DNA from: a virus
Strand: one strand, 5' to 3'
IMG/VR virus record: IMGVR_UViG_3300035660_000016
Coordinates: 1 to 49,476 of that record
DNA: 49,476 nucleotides
The notes under the pieces were generated by a model, which worked only from the letters and a program-made list of their open reading frames with translations, made no database searches and was not told the DNA's origin. Of the stretch, positions 1-7,408 are shown in pieces. The translations under genes and the position numbers were made by a program. The stretch's first letter is position 1; each line of letters opens with the position of its first letter.

Positions 1-1455
1 TGTTCCCCATCGCATGTCACAATACGACTTTATTTCTTGGTATCCCTTATTCGTGGCATAATTACAGATAGTTTTAAATAATCTACTGGCTCCACCAACT
101 ACCGTTATTCCTAATTTAGGTGCCATTCTTTTTAGTTCCAGTATTTTCTTACCTTTGCTTGTGTGAAATCGAGAAGGAAGTCCGACAGAAGCTGCATACA
201 CTAAGGTATCATTGTAATACAAACCATATGTTATTTGGACACTCTTTATGGCACCCTGTAAATGATTCTGTCTAAAAAACATACTGCTCTCTTCTTTGGG
301 AACTATCCTTACTTCACATTTTCTAGCAAATGCCTTAGTATTTGTGATACCTAGCGCATGACCTATCCGTGAAATACAAATATCCCTATGATCCCGCCAC
401 TCGTCCTCAAAAATCGTTATCAACCTGATTCCCTTCTCATTACAAGCCTTCATTTTATTATAGTGGTAGGACGATTCTATGCGTTCTTGGCTATCAGAGT
501 GCCAATATAGCCCACAATATTCTACAGCCAGCTGGTGGTCAGAAAAATACACATCTAATTCATGTGGTGCTATTATAGTACGCGTCTTTATTGGGTTAAA
601 CTGCTTGAATGTTTCCTTCACTTCCAATTCTCCCTTAGAAGTTGAAGCGGGATTACAGATGGGGCATCGATGTCCTCTTTCCCAGATTTTCCAGGAGGTA
701 CTATTATTATGCCCCTTCGAACAGGTATAAAATAACTCTGTATTATTGTCTTCATATAATGTTGTGTGAAGTTGATAGTTTTCAGTCTCGAATGACCTCC
801 TCACAACTTCTATCGTTATCTTACCATTATTTCCAAAACACTTTCCACACCGCTGCCTGCCAACTTTCCAGGCACGATATGTAATCTTATGATCGTGCCC
901 TTGTGGGCAGAGAAAATTTATTACTATCTCTTCGGGGAGATTCCTTTCAATTTTTAGAACCTTGTAATCCTCTTTTTCAAATGCCTGTATTATTTCTTGA
1001 TTTTTCTCCTCCAAGCGAGTCTGTACTAGCTGCTTTTGATTGCAACTATTTATTACACCATACCGTATTTGATTTGTTCTACGAGTCTGTTTGACCTTAC
1101 ATTTGGTATGTCGTATATTTCGACCTTGCACAAATAATTTAAATGGTGTATTGTCCTTAGAGAGATCACATTCAGGACATTTGTGAATTATAGGCTTAGG
1201 GCTACCCTGGCTTAAGTTTTCAATGTCATAACCATATTTACTCTTTGTCTCTTCAAATAATATCAGGTTTTTTAGTTCAGGCCCCAGGAGACTATGATCA
1301 AAGTGACTGGAACAAATACTCACATCCACCGACTTTTCTTGTCTTCTACATCCACGACACTGACCTTGAGAACTATGAGAAACTACATCCCAGGTTCGAC
1401 CGCAACTTCGACATCTATTCCAGATTGTACGATCTCGCAATTGAACTGTTTTCAT
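1..1455 (-). CDS. homing endonuclease with zinc-ribbon repeats, 3' truncated by window edge
   Basis: From the ATG at 1455 (AGGAGGA five bases upstream) the minus-strand frame stays open for 485 codons to the left edge, so the C-terminus is missing. An N-terminal CRSCGRTW ribbon is followed by at least two repeats of about 55 residues, each with the pattern AFEKEDY..., CPQGHDH..., CGKC or CSKGH..., CPIC. These resemble the DUF723-type DNA-binding repeats of phage endonucleases. Next comes an EDxHD/Vsr-like nuclease core (ELDVYF, then AVEYCGLYWHSD). A further domain containing FFRQNHLQG is typical of phage homing endonucleases. The gene lies just after the capsid gene terminator. The likely role is double-strand cleavage of a neighbouring locus in competing phages. 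The fold assignment comes from motif recognition, not a search. Confidence 0.85.
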   Translation of the reverse strand, partial: MKTVQLRDRTIWNRCRSCGRTWDVVSHSSQGQCRGCRRQEKSVDVSICSSHFDHSLLGPELKNLILFEETKSKYGYDIENLSQGSPKPIIHKCPECDLSKDNTPFKLFVQGRNIRHTKCKVKQTRRTNQIRYGVINSCNQKQLVQTRLEEKNQEIIQAFEKEDYKVLKIERNLPEEIVINFLCPQGHDHKITYRAWKVGRQRCGKCFGNNGKITIEVVRRSFETENYQLHTTLYEDNNTELFYTCSKGHNNSTSWKIWERGHRCPICNPASTSKGELEVKETFKQFNPIKTRTIIAPHELDVYFSDHQLAVEYCGLYWHSDSQERIESSYHYNKMKACNEKGIRLITIFEDEWRDHRDICISRIGHALGITNTKAFARKCEVRIVPKEESSMFFRQNHLQGAIKSVQITYGLYYNDTLVYAASVGLPSRFHTSKGKKILELKRMAPKLGITVVGGASRLFKTICNYATNKGYQEIKSYCDMRWGT

Positions 1456-1553
1456 GAATATCCTCCTAAAAAGGATATTGTAGAATTTCTAAATTTGACA
1501 CCTAAAAACTCACATTCCAACTATTTTTCTAACGACCCAGCCGAATCAAAAAA

Positions 1554-1579
1554 GAGAGGGGCTCGTGAGAACCCCTCTC
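1554..1579 (-). terminator. rho-independent terminator after the capsid gene
   Basis: Perfect 8-bp stem GAGAGGGG/CCCCTCTC with a 10-nt loop. On the minus strand it is followed by a run of six T. It lies 29 bases beyond the stop of the major capsid gene and before the next gene start at 1455. Confidence 0.85.
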
Positions 1580-1607
1580 CTTCTGTAACTAACGTAGATA
1601 TCAGCTA

Positions 1608-2651
1608 TTATGCATTAGATGCAGAAGCGATACCTCTTGGATTCACAATCCCAATCCCTATAATTTCACTGACAACCCAACCGAGCTTCAATTGTTTCGG
1701 TTCGTCAGCGGGCAGCACCTCAATGTCCTGGCGAATTGGCATTACACCAACGAACTCAGGCTCAGCAAGAGCGTAAACTGTACCTGTTGGCACAATCTTG
1801 CTGACGATCATGTCGGCACCCCAGATCTGGCCGTAAAGACCAGTCTGAAGAACTTCGCGAGCCGTTACCGGGTCGAAGCCGCCGTATAGAGGAGCAGCAA
1901 GTGCACCAGCTGGACCAGCGCCTGGCTGGAAGTTGAAGGCCAATAGGTCGGTGAACTGACGAATGTGCATAAAGTACTTCGCAGTCACGAGATCCCACTC
2001 ATCAATGAGCTGCTTCATATTGAGCAGATCAGGCATGGTGAGACGGCCACCAGCGCCAGTTGCGAAACCAACGCGAGCGTTTTCACCACCGAACCCAGCG
2101 GCAACGTCGGATGCGAAATCGACGGCTGAGAAGATGTTGGCATCTTCCTGGGCCTGGATTTCCTGCCGAGCCTTTTGCTGGGCACGATCAATGACGTTGA
2201 ACCGACGCCGCTTGACCTCTGCGATGCGGACGGTTGGATTCGAAACGACCTCAAACTCGGGGACGTTTACTCTCTCACCGTACACGCGGGACTCAGGAAC
2301 TGAACCATTGGTAGCAATGATACAGGCCGCGACATCGATATCCTTGTCGTAAACTGCAAGAGCACCCTGGGGAAGTGGATCCACCACAAGGGCCTTACGG
2401 CCTACACCCTGGTAATCCAGGTTTCTACGAATTGGGTTTGCCATAGCCTGACCTAGGGCAACCTTACCCTCAGACGACATAAGTGCCTGAGCGAGCATAG
2501 CTTCCTTCTGTTCATCGGAAAAAGAAGGAGCATCTGACTCGACTGCAGCACTATTCGGACCGGACAACATATTGGCATACTTCAGTAGGCCTTGAATTGC
2601 TTCGGCTCTGCCGTGTGCATTAAGCTGACCGGAGTTATTGAATGTACTCAT
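1608..2651 (-). CDS. major capsid protein
   Basis: 347-residue protein that I read as the HK97-fold major capsid protein. The N-terminal third is Ala/Gln-rich and helical. The middle has a basic RIAEVKRRRFNVIDRAQQKA segment, as expected for a long spine-helix region. The C-terminus has the strands LGWVVSEIIGIGIVNPRGIA, a pattern common in large-phage capsid proteins. It starts at an ATG with an AAGGAGGAG ribosome site and is followed by the strongest terminator in the window, fitting high late expression. A putative decoration protein lies 12 bases upstream. I see no F-[TC]-K motif in this protein. The assignment rests on residue pattern, size, the terminator and the terL-portal-protease-capsid order. 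Confidence 0.8.
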   Translation of the reverse strand: MSTFNNSGQLNAHGRAEAIQGLLKYANMLSGPNSAAVESDAPSFSDEQKEAMLAQALMSSEGKVALGQAMANPIRRNLDYQGVGRKALVVDPLPQGALAVYDKDIDVAACIIATNGSVPESRVYGERVNVPEFEVVSNPTVRIAEVKRRRFNVIDRAQQKARQEIQAQEDANIFSAVDFASDVAAGFGGENARVGFATGAGGRLTMPDLLNMKQLIDEWDLVTAKYFMHIRQFTDLLAFNFQPGAGPAGALAAPLYGGFDPVTAREVLQTGLYGQIWGADMIVSKIVPTGTVYALAEPEFVGVMPIRQDIEVLPADEPKQLKLGWVVSEIIGIGIVNPRGIASASNA

Positions 2652-2663
2652 CGTAACTCCTCC

Positions 2664-3263
2664 TTAACTCTTAAACCTAAAGACCATGAAAATTCGACCG
2701 GCTGGCAGCGGCTGCACTCTTGGAATGAAGAAGCTGTCAAAATCGTTGACATGAGCAAGCCCACCAACGAACCGACGAATGAAAGTACCGAGCTTAATCC
2801 CAGCGACGTCAGCCTGGAGTAGACCAGCTGTACCGGCAGGATCAACACTTAATGGTGTACCAACTGCCGTTGTGGAAAGATCGGCACCGAGCGTATTGTC
2901 GGCAACATCCCAAACGTCAGTTACGAATGTACCCTGGTCGAGCCAGAGTGTACACTTACCAGAAGCCAGAGTTGTTGGTGGGCCTGTTGGCCGACCTGTC
3001 TCTGGTGTTACGCCTGTGGCGATAGAGACACCTATGCCATCTACCATGCGGCCCTGAGCTGCTGAAGTTGATTCGTCAATGAGACCAACCAAATCAGTAT
3101 CCGTTGGGACGTTGGGATACAACCTCACCTCGGGAATATGCAGCGGGAGCAGCGCAACGGTATCAGCAAGGAATCCTACCATTCCACCTTCAACTGTGGC
3201 ACCAACATGAAGCTTAAACTCTCCATGAGGCGACCTCTCGTGTGCATGAAGTGGGAATAGCAT
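2664..3263 (-). CDS. small beta-rich virion protein, possible head decoration or stabilisation protein
   Basis: 199 residues, beta-rich and Gly/Thr/Val-rich, with no cysteine pairs or membrane segment. It contains GMVGFLADTVALLPL near the N-terminus and GIKLGTFIRRFVGGLAHVND near the C-terminus. It sits directly upstream of the capsid gene, where decoration or head-stabilising proteins are usually encoded. It may be a distant relative of the split gene at 5163-6106, which has a similar size and composition, but I cannot align them with confidence. Function is inferred from position and composition. Confidence 0.55.
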   Translation of the reverse strand: MLFPLHAHERSPHGEFKLHVGATVEGGMVGFLADTVALLPLHIPEVRLYPNVPTDTDLVGLIDESTSAAQGRMVDGIGVSIATGVTPETGRPTGPPTTLASGKCTLWLDQGTFVTDVWDVADNTLGADLSTTAVGTPLSVDPAGTAGLLQADVAGIKLGTFIRRFVGGLAHVNDFDSFFIPRVQPLPAGRIFMVFRFKS

Positions 3264-3286
3264 TGTTTCACCTCCTATAGTGAACG

Positions 3287-3709
3287 CTACTTTAACCAGT
3301 AGTCCCTTTTCAGACTACTCTTGAAATGTTCTAGATCACCTTTAGAGTTCTGTTTGAACCAGACCTCTAATAGATATCTTTGCATTAAATCGTCTTTTAC
3401 ATTTGCTGGCAGCATTTTTACCAGCGTGTCAAGGATTCGGTCGATACTACGGTATTTTTCGATCTTCTTCAGTGCTAGCTCTCTATCGAGGCCATATCGT
3501 TCGTAGTCGAATTCTTCCTTGAACTTGTTTACTTGATCTTCGCTAAAATCGGGACTTGTATGAAACTCAATCCCTAGACGAGGAAAGAAGTCCAAAACTA
3601 ATATTGCATCATGACTTGCATCTTCTTTTAATTTTTCTGAAGAGTGTTTTACGAGGAAATCTATTATTTCTTCCACACTATTCAGGTCATCCGTCCAGAT
3701 TGCACTCAT
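3287..3709 (-). CDS. hypothetical acidic helical protein, 140 aa
   Basis: 140 residues, rich in Asp, Glu, Lys and Leu, predicted largely helical, without cysteines or signal peptide. It contains DFFPRLGIEFHTSPDF and KIEKYRSIDRILDTLVKMLP. It begins with ATG at 3709, just after a copy of the recurring AAATGTATTGAT motif, so it may be the first gene of the decoration-capsid transcript. I do not recognise the family. Confidence 0.6.
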   Translation of the reverse strand: MSAIWTDDLNSVEEIIDFLVKHSSEKLKEDASHDAILVLDFFPRLGIEFHTSPDFSEDQVNKFKEEFDYERYGLDRELALKKIEKYRSIDRILDTLVKMLPANVKDDLMQRYLLEVWFKQNSKGDLEHFKSSLKRDYWLK

Positions 3710-3725
3710 TCCTCACCCTTATACC

Positions 3726-3745
3726 TAAACTATCAATACATTTAT
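3726..3745 (-). promoter_or_regulatory. recurring AAAWSTATYGAT motif (candidate phage promoter), copy 1
   Basis: The minus strand reads ATAAATGTATTGATAGTTT, ending 17 bases before the start of the gene at 3709. It matches four other copies in the window (11793, 15254, 18781, 36127) at 10 of 12 or more positions. It is the weakest copy (TATTGAT instead of TATCGAT). Confidence 0.35.
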
Positions 3746-3769
3746 AGCAAAAATTATGTATATATTTAG

Positions 3770-4162
3770 TTATTTAGATGCTGTAGGCCCTGCAGCATTG
3801 TTATCCATTCTTTCAGCCACTTTGTCGGCAATCTTTTTGATCATATCTTCGGTCAACTTTGCTTGATCGCTGGTAAAAATCTCGGTTGACCCTAGATATT
3901 CTACAAGTAGCTCGAGGCCTCGAGACGCCCTTTCGTGGGCCATATTGCAAATCATAATAATCTTCAACTTTTTCTGTAGTTCTTCATTATTACTCGACTT
4001 CGCCCTCTTTAGAAATTCTTGGTTGAAATCAAAAAGGGCCTGCTCGTCGACCTTCAAACTCTTGAGATCATCAGCGACCCGTTGGGGCACTTGGCAACCA
4101 GCCAGTGTCACACAAAAGATTGCTGTAATCAAGAGTAAGAACTTCATTACAAATCGCATCAT
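3770..4162 (-). CDS. lipoprotein (tandem paralogue 2)
   Basis: 130 residues. The N-terminus is a signal peptide (MKFLLLITAIFCVT) ending in a lipobox LAGC, so the mature protein should be a membrane-anchored lipoprotein starting at Cys, followed by a helical domain. It resembles the lipoprotein immediately upstream: both have a V-A/N-DDL segment just after the lipobox and an L-[IL]-x-Y-[LF]-GS motif in the second half. Its start (AAGGGG upstream of ATGATG) lies about 90 bases inside the upstream gene in another frame. The role is unknown. A spanin-like or superinfection-related envelope function is possible but unsupported. Confidence 0.65.
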   Translation of the reverse strand: MMRFVMKFLLLITAIFCVTLAGCQVPQRVADDLKSLKVDEQALFDFNQEFLKRAKSSNNEELQKKLKIIMICNMAHERASRGLELLVEYLGSTEIFTSDQAKLTEDMIKKIADKVAERMDNNAAGPTASK

Positions 4163-4514
4163 TTCTTTCCCCTTCCGCTAATCCAAGTAGACTCTTCAAG
4201 CTACTTGCTTGCATAAAATCGATAACATTTACAATGTAGCCAACATTCTTTTCAGAGCCGAAATAAATTATTAATCGGTTAGTAGCCGCTGCCATGTGGT
4301 CATATCGCTGTTCCACATCCATGGTTTTGGTAGCCAAGGCCTCTGCTTGCTTGTCATTCTGTGGCTTCACACTTAACAGCAACATACTTGAAACCCTCTT
4401 CTGGATCATTATATTCTCTTTCACCATGTTCAGGTCATCATTGACAGCCTGAGGTGTTGTACATCCAACTGCCAGAAGTAATAGTGGCAAAGCCAATAAT
4501 ACTAACTTTCTCAT
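4071..4514 (-). CDS. lipoprotein (tandem paralogue 1)
   Basis: 147 residues with a clear signal peptide MRKLVLLALPLLLLA and lipobox AVGC, followed by a helical ectodomain. It is a diverged tandem copy of the next gene downstream. It overlaps that gene by 92 bases, so its C-terminal 30 residues share DNA with the signal peptide of its neighbour. That overlap is unusually long and suggests that one reading frame was extended after duplication. Lipoproteins inside a head operon are atypical and hint at a host with a bacterial lipoprotein pathway. Confidence 0.65.
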   Translation of the reverse strand: MRKLVLLALPLLLLAVGCTTPQAVNDDLNMVKENIMIQKRVSSMLLLSVKPQNDKQAEALATKTMDVEQRYDHMAAATNRLIIYFGSEKNVGYIVNVIDFMQASSLKSLLGLAEGERNDAICNEVLTLDYSNLLCDTGWLPSAPTGR

Positions 4515-4533
4515 TACACCTCTTTCCTTTCCG

Positions 4534-4764
4534 TCATACTATTTTCATTCCTAAGCTTACTGCAACCTGCAAAATCTTGAGAGTGACACTTACAATTGAC
4601 TTACGCTTGTTGTTTGTGTCGATTACCGTTCGTAACTCATTAAAGATTTTTTCAACATCTTGTTTACTAAGAGTAGCAATAAGCTGATCAAGTTCCTTGT
4701 CTGAAATCTTGGACCAATCTACCTCGATACCCTCTGGAAAGTCGTCGAAGAAATCGTCACTCAT
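4534..4764 (-). CDS. small hypothetical protein, 76 aa
   Basis: 76 residues. The N-terminus is acidic (DDFFDDFPEG) and is followed by a helical region (KELDQLIATLSKQDVEKIF) and a hydrophobic C-terminal segment (LKILQVAVSLGMKIV) that could be a short amphipathic or membrane helix. It overlaps the upstream gene by 8 bases, indicating translational coupling. I do not recognise the family. Confidence 0.5.
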   Translation of the reverse strand: MSDDFFDDFPEGIEVDWSKISDKELDQLIATLSKQDVEKIFNELRTVIDTNNKRKSIVSVTLKILQVAVSLGMKIV

Positions 4765-5161
4765 TGCCCCCTCCTCGAAAATCCCGATAATAATTTCCTT
4801 GTGTCTTATTTTCCATGCGTGCTTTCCGCATCATATCTAATGCTTTCTGACGCATAATCATCAGCCGCCGAAGCGTGCCATCACTCTTTGAATTCAGGGT
4901 CTTTTTCTCTTCCTCAGTTGTATTTCCCATCACAATCGCCCCGTTAGCTAATCTCGTCCTCGGCTGTACTTGACACCTATAATATTCTTCTTCTGTTTTA
5001 AATTTTGGTGGATTTTGTGCATGCTGATGGTGAGCATTCATTTGGTCAGTTCGTTCCACGATCATCTTGTTCATCAGAGGCATTATATTCCTCGGTGTTG
5101 CCTTGATATGGATAAACTGGTCATTTGAAATGGGAATAAAGTCTTTTGTTTCTTCAGACAT
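4757..5161 (-). CDS. hypothetical basic protein, 134 aa
   Basis: I choose the ATG at 5161 (MSEETKDFIP) rather than an upstream start because the preceding gene ends TAATATG, giving a coupled start. The product is 134 residues, rich in Met, Arg and Lys in its C-terminal half (LRRLMIMRQKALDMMRKARM), with no cysteine clusters. It ends Gly-rich. It lies between the intron-split head gene and the small lipoprotein cluster. No family is recognised; a virion-associated or nucleic-acid-contacting role is possible but not shown. Confidence 0.55.
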   Translation of the reverse strand: MSEETKDFIPISNDQFIHIKATPRNIMPLMNKMIVERTDQMNAHHQHAQNPPKFKTEEEYYRCQVQPRTRLANGAIVMGNTTEEEKKTLNSKSDGTLRRLMIMRQKALDMMRKARMENKTQGNYYRDFRGGGNE

Positions 5162-5162
5162 A

Positions 5163-6106
5163 TTATAGCCACATGAACTCGATGTCATTGATCAAAACAG
5201 ATGGTGGAGCAGTAACAATGCCAATAATTGGACCATTAGGCTCAGTAGTTACACGACCATCTCTACCACAATACAATGGTGCCGTCAGGGGATATTCAAC
5301 TACTGGATCAAACTGATCTGTTGAATAAATCCCACGGAAAATATGAACACTTACCTTTCCACTTCCCGCTGTGGTGTCTTCTCCAGGTAAATCTGGAATC
5401 TGGAAACTATACGAGACAAATACTTCAAACCCTGTTTTATTTGGATCAAGTGGATCGATAGTATTAAGGATGCTTCCTGCAGGAACCTGAACCACGCCAT
5501 TGCGAGGATTGAGCAGAACATCCATAGAAGCGGCAAAAGTACTGGGAATAATGTTTGTGTTGTTTAGAAATCCCATCGTATCGACTGTTGATATGAGATT
5601 ACCATAGCCATCTGGAACACCAGTGGCCTTGATAAATACTCTCTCGTCAATCGATGGCTTACTGAACGCTTCTGTTTTTACATCATCAATGATACCAATT
5701 GGTGGAATGTTGCAGCCATCAGAAACTGTGGCAAATATGTCTCCACCTAGCTCAATGAGCCCTGCGATCATACCCGCCTGGAATTCTACTGTAGGATCTA
5801 TGGGCCAGCTATCAGTTTGTATTGAGGTGTTTGTGCCTCAATCTTCTCCTCGTTTCCAAGGAGTGTCGGACTATATCATCATCCCATTAGGATGTCGGGC
5901 GCTCGTGTCGGTTTTATTGTTAGGCTCAACCGTTAGTCTCTGAACATTCTCAACTCCCTTATCCCAAGTTGAGCTTTGCTGCTGATTGCCATTAAAGGTT
6001 TCCAGCAATTCACCCGATTCTTGTGCTCTATTATTACTAATAAAGGGACCCTGGTCTATTTGAGTCCATGTGTGTTGCCACTAGTGTATAGTGGTCTTAG
6101 TGTCAC
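5163..6106 (-). CDS. putative head decoration protein, split by a group I intron
   Basis: The coding sequence is a join of exon 1 (6106 to 6063, 44 nt) and exon 2 (5835 to 5163, 673 nt), giving 238 residues. Exon 1 starts at GTG 6106 with an AAAGGAGGTG ribosome site and encodes MTLRPLYTSGNTHG. Splicing completes a Leu codon and continues as TNTSIQTDSWPIDPTVEF, restoring one frame that reaches well upstream of the first Met of the unspliced ORF (5771). The protein is beta-rich, contains GIIDDVKTEAF and ends in FMWL. Together with its place in the head module this suggests a capsid decoration or fibre-like head protein, but the function is inferred. The first 26 bases of exon 1 overlap the end of the upstream homing endonuclease gene. 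Confidence 0.75.
5836..6062 (-). ncRNA. group I intron, 227 nt, no ORF
   Basis: All core helices can be read on the minus strand. P1 pairs exon GGACU plus intron C with the guide GGGUCC, placing the conserved U-G pair at the 5' splice site. P3 is AAUCG/CGGUU. P4 is UUGCUG/CAGCAA around the conserved GGAAACC and AAUCAGCAGC. P6 is CUCAACU/AGUUGAG. P7 is GACUA/UAGUC, with the typical GATATAGTCC. P8 is CAUCC/GGAUG. P9 is CUCCU/AGGAG. The intron ends in G at 5836, the only candidate that restores the reading frame. It has no internal endonuclease; the nearest lies immediately upstream. Confidence 0.88.
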
Positions 6107-6809
6107 ATAACACCTCCTTTACTTTCACTTTTATCTTACTAATCACACTACCATTTAGCAAATCTTCATAGTACAATGCCATAAAAGGATATTGTGGATT
6201 AGATTGGAAGAAAGCGATTTTTTTCTTGGTCTTCAATTCATATTTGGTAAACCTTACATTATTACTCACTTTACGTGCCCGCAGGTAACCAAAGTATTCT
6301 ATATAAATTTGTTCATTAACAAGAAAATCTGGTATAAACCCATTTCTTTTATTGAACCATAATTTCTTCTTGTTTTTAGTATACCGAATTCCAGCATCGA
6401 ATAATAGATTAGCAATAATTGCTTCATCAGTCGAATAGTATACTACACCATCTTTACCCTTACGATGAGCAACAGCAGCCTCGTATCCTGCAATCGAGCC
6501 GTACCTATCCTCAATACGCTTTAAATGAATCTGTTTGTTGTGTGTTTTATTATATTTTTTCTGAATTCGACTAGTTGCCTTGAGGCCCTTATCAGTCATT
6601 CGCCATTTATCATATCGCCTCTTAGCACCTTTCTTTATTTCCTCCAACGTTGGTTCAGGTGCCTTTATTTTTAATCTTTGTGCCTTCTTATAAATAGCCT
6701 CAAGAGTGTAGTGTGGTAAAAGTCTGTGGACCTTTTCTGGCACTAAGAAAGGATAGTTATCTCTTAGAATCTGTTCCTCATTCTTGGTCCACTTTCGTAC
6801 CACATTCAC
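6081..6809 (-). CDS. free-standing homing endonuclease (SANT-like HTH plus PD-(D/E)XK-like nuclease)
   Basis: 242 residues starting at GTG 6809 behind AAGGAG. The N-terminus has a SANT/Myb-like helix-turn-helix (KWTKNEEQILRDNYPF, then a second helix pair). The middle is strongly basic (KKYNKTHNKQIHLKRIEDRYG). The C-terminal half has a nuclease-like core: an acidic residue in TDEAIIANLLFDAG, then FIPDFLVNEQIYIEYFG and a later Lys. This resembles patch-repair or PD-(D/E)XK endonucleases of phages. The gene ends inside exon 1 of the intron-containing gene, 19 bases before the intron, so its product may cut the intronless allele. An AT-rich stretch with TATAAT precedes it and may be its own promoter. 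Confidence 0.8.
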   Translation of the reverse strand: MNVVRKWTKNEEQILRDNYPFLVPEKVHRLLPHYTLEAIYKKAQRLKIKAPEPTLEEIKKGAKRRYDKWRMTDKGLKATSRIQKKYNKTHNKQIHLKRIEDRYGSIAGYEAAVAHRKGKDGVVYYSTDEAIIANLLFDAGIRYTKNKKKLWFNKRNGFIPDFLVNEQIYIEYFGYLRARKVSNNVRFTKYELKTKKKIAFFQSNPQYPFMALYYEDLLNGSVISKIKVKVKEVLCDTKTTIH

Positions 6810-6876
6810 TCCTTATTATTTATCCTTTTTATTATATCACTATTTAAAATAAGAAATCACCAAAGATTATAGGATA

Positions 6877-6905
6877 TGGAGGTCGAGCATATTGCTCAAC
6901 CTCCA
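6877..6905 (-). terminator. hairpin between the zinc-finger gene and the homing endonuclease, possible terminator
   Basis: Stem TGGAGGT/ACCTCCA with an inner GAGCA/TGCTC pair, 17 bases after the stop at 6922. The minus-strand tail (TATCCTATAATCTTT) is only moderately T-rich, so termination is uncertain. The rest of the 112-base gap is AT-rich and may carry a promoter for the endonuclease. Confidence 0.45.
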
Positions 6906-6921
6906 CCCCAATAATTTTTTA

Positions 6922-7389
6922 TTACAGAACTACAACTGAAGTAGTCTTGCGGGTGACGTAGGCGATTTCGGTATCATCATTGGCAAATACCTTCTCACAA
7001 ATTTCGGCAATACCCTCTCCAAATCCTTGCGGATCGATGACCCATTTACGATTCTTTGCCCCAACTATTCCAACCTCTCCTGGAGACTTTCGACGAGGTG
7101 GATTCACCAACACATCATATAGAACATCCGAATGCACTGCTTCGAGATGTGCAGCCACATCGCTTGCAGCTACAAACTTATTACAAATATTGCACTTGTA
7201 AACTGATGGCGCTAGGTACCTTTCCTTCAATACTTCGAAGCTATCTAGATCGGCATCTGGGAGCCGCACAAGCTGAAAACAAGGATTGTCGCGTTCGCAT
7301 GTTCCCCAACCGTAACCATCTGGACGAACATCAATAATGTCACCAACATCGTAGTCACCCAGATCGCTATTGCAAAGTAGAAATTCCAT
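6922..7389 (-). CDS. C2H2 zinc-finger-containing virion-module protein, 155 aa
   Basis: 155 residues. The N-terminal half is beta-rich and contains GDIIDVRPDGYGWGTCE. Residues around 65-90 form a C2H2-like finger: YKCNICNKF followed by HLEAVH, with a 12-residue spacer. After that comes a basic linker (NPPRRKSPGEVG) and a C-terminal segment (KWVIDPQGFGEGIAEICEKVF). The finger may bind DNA or stabilise a small structural domain. A similar Cys/His arrangement (CMVCDKHG ... HLETH) occurs in the 919-residue protein at 38452-41211. Function unknown. Confidence 0.6.
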   Translation of the reverse strand: MEFLLCNSDLGDYDVGDIIDVRPDGYGWGTCERDNPCFQLVRLPDADLDSFEVLKERYLAPSVYKCNICNKFVAASDVAAHLEAVHSDVLYDVLVNPPRRKSPGEVGIVGAKNRKWVIDPQGFGEGIAEICEKVFANDDTEIAYVTRKTTSVVVL

Positions 7390-7408
7390 TTGTTTACCTC
7401 CTTAAAGA

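Noticed and set aside
5163-5771. Start of the putative decoration gene at the ATG 5771
   Set aside because: The frame is open upstream with coherent coding sequence and joins a short first exon across a clear group I intron.
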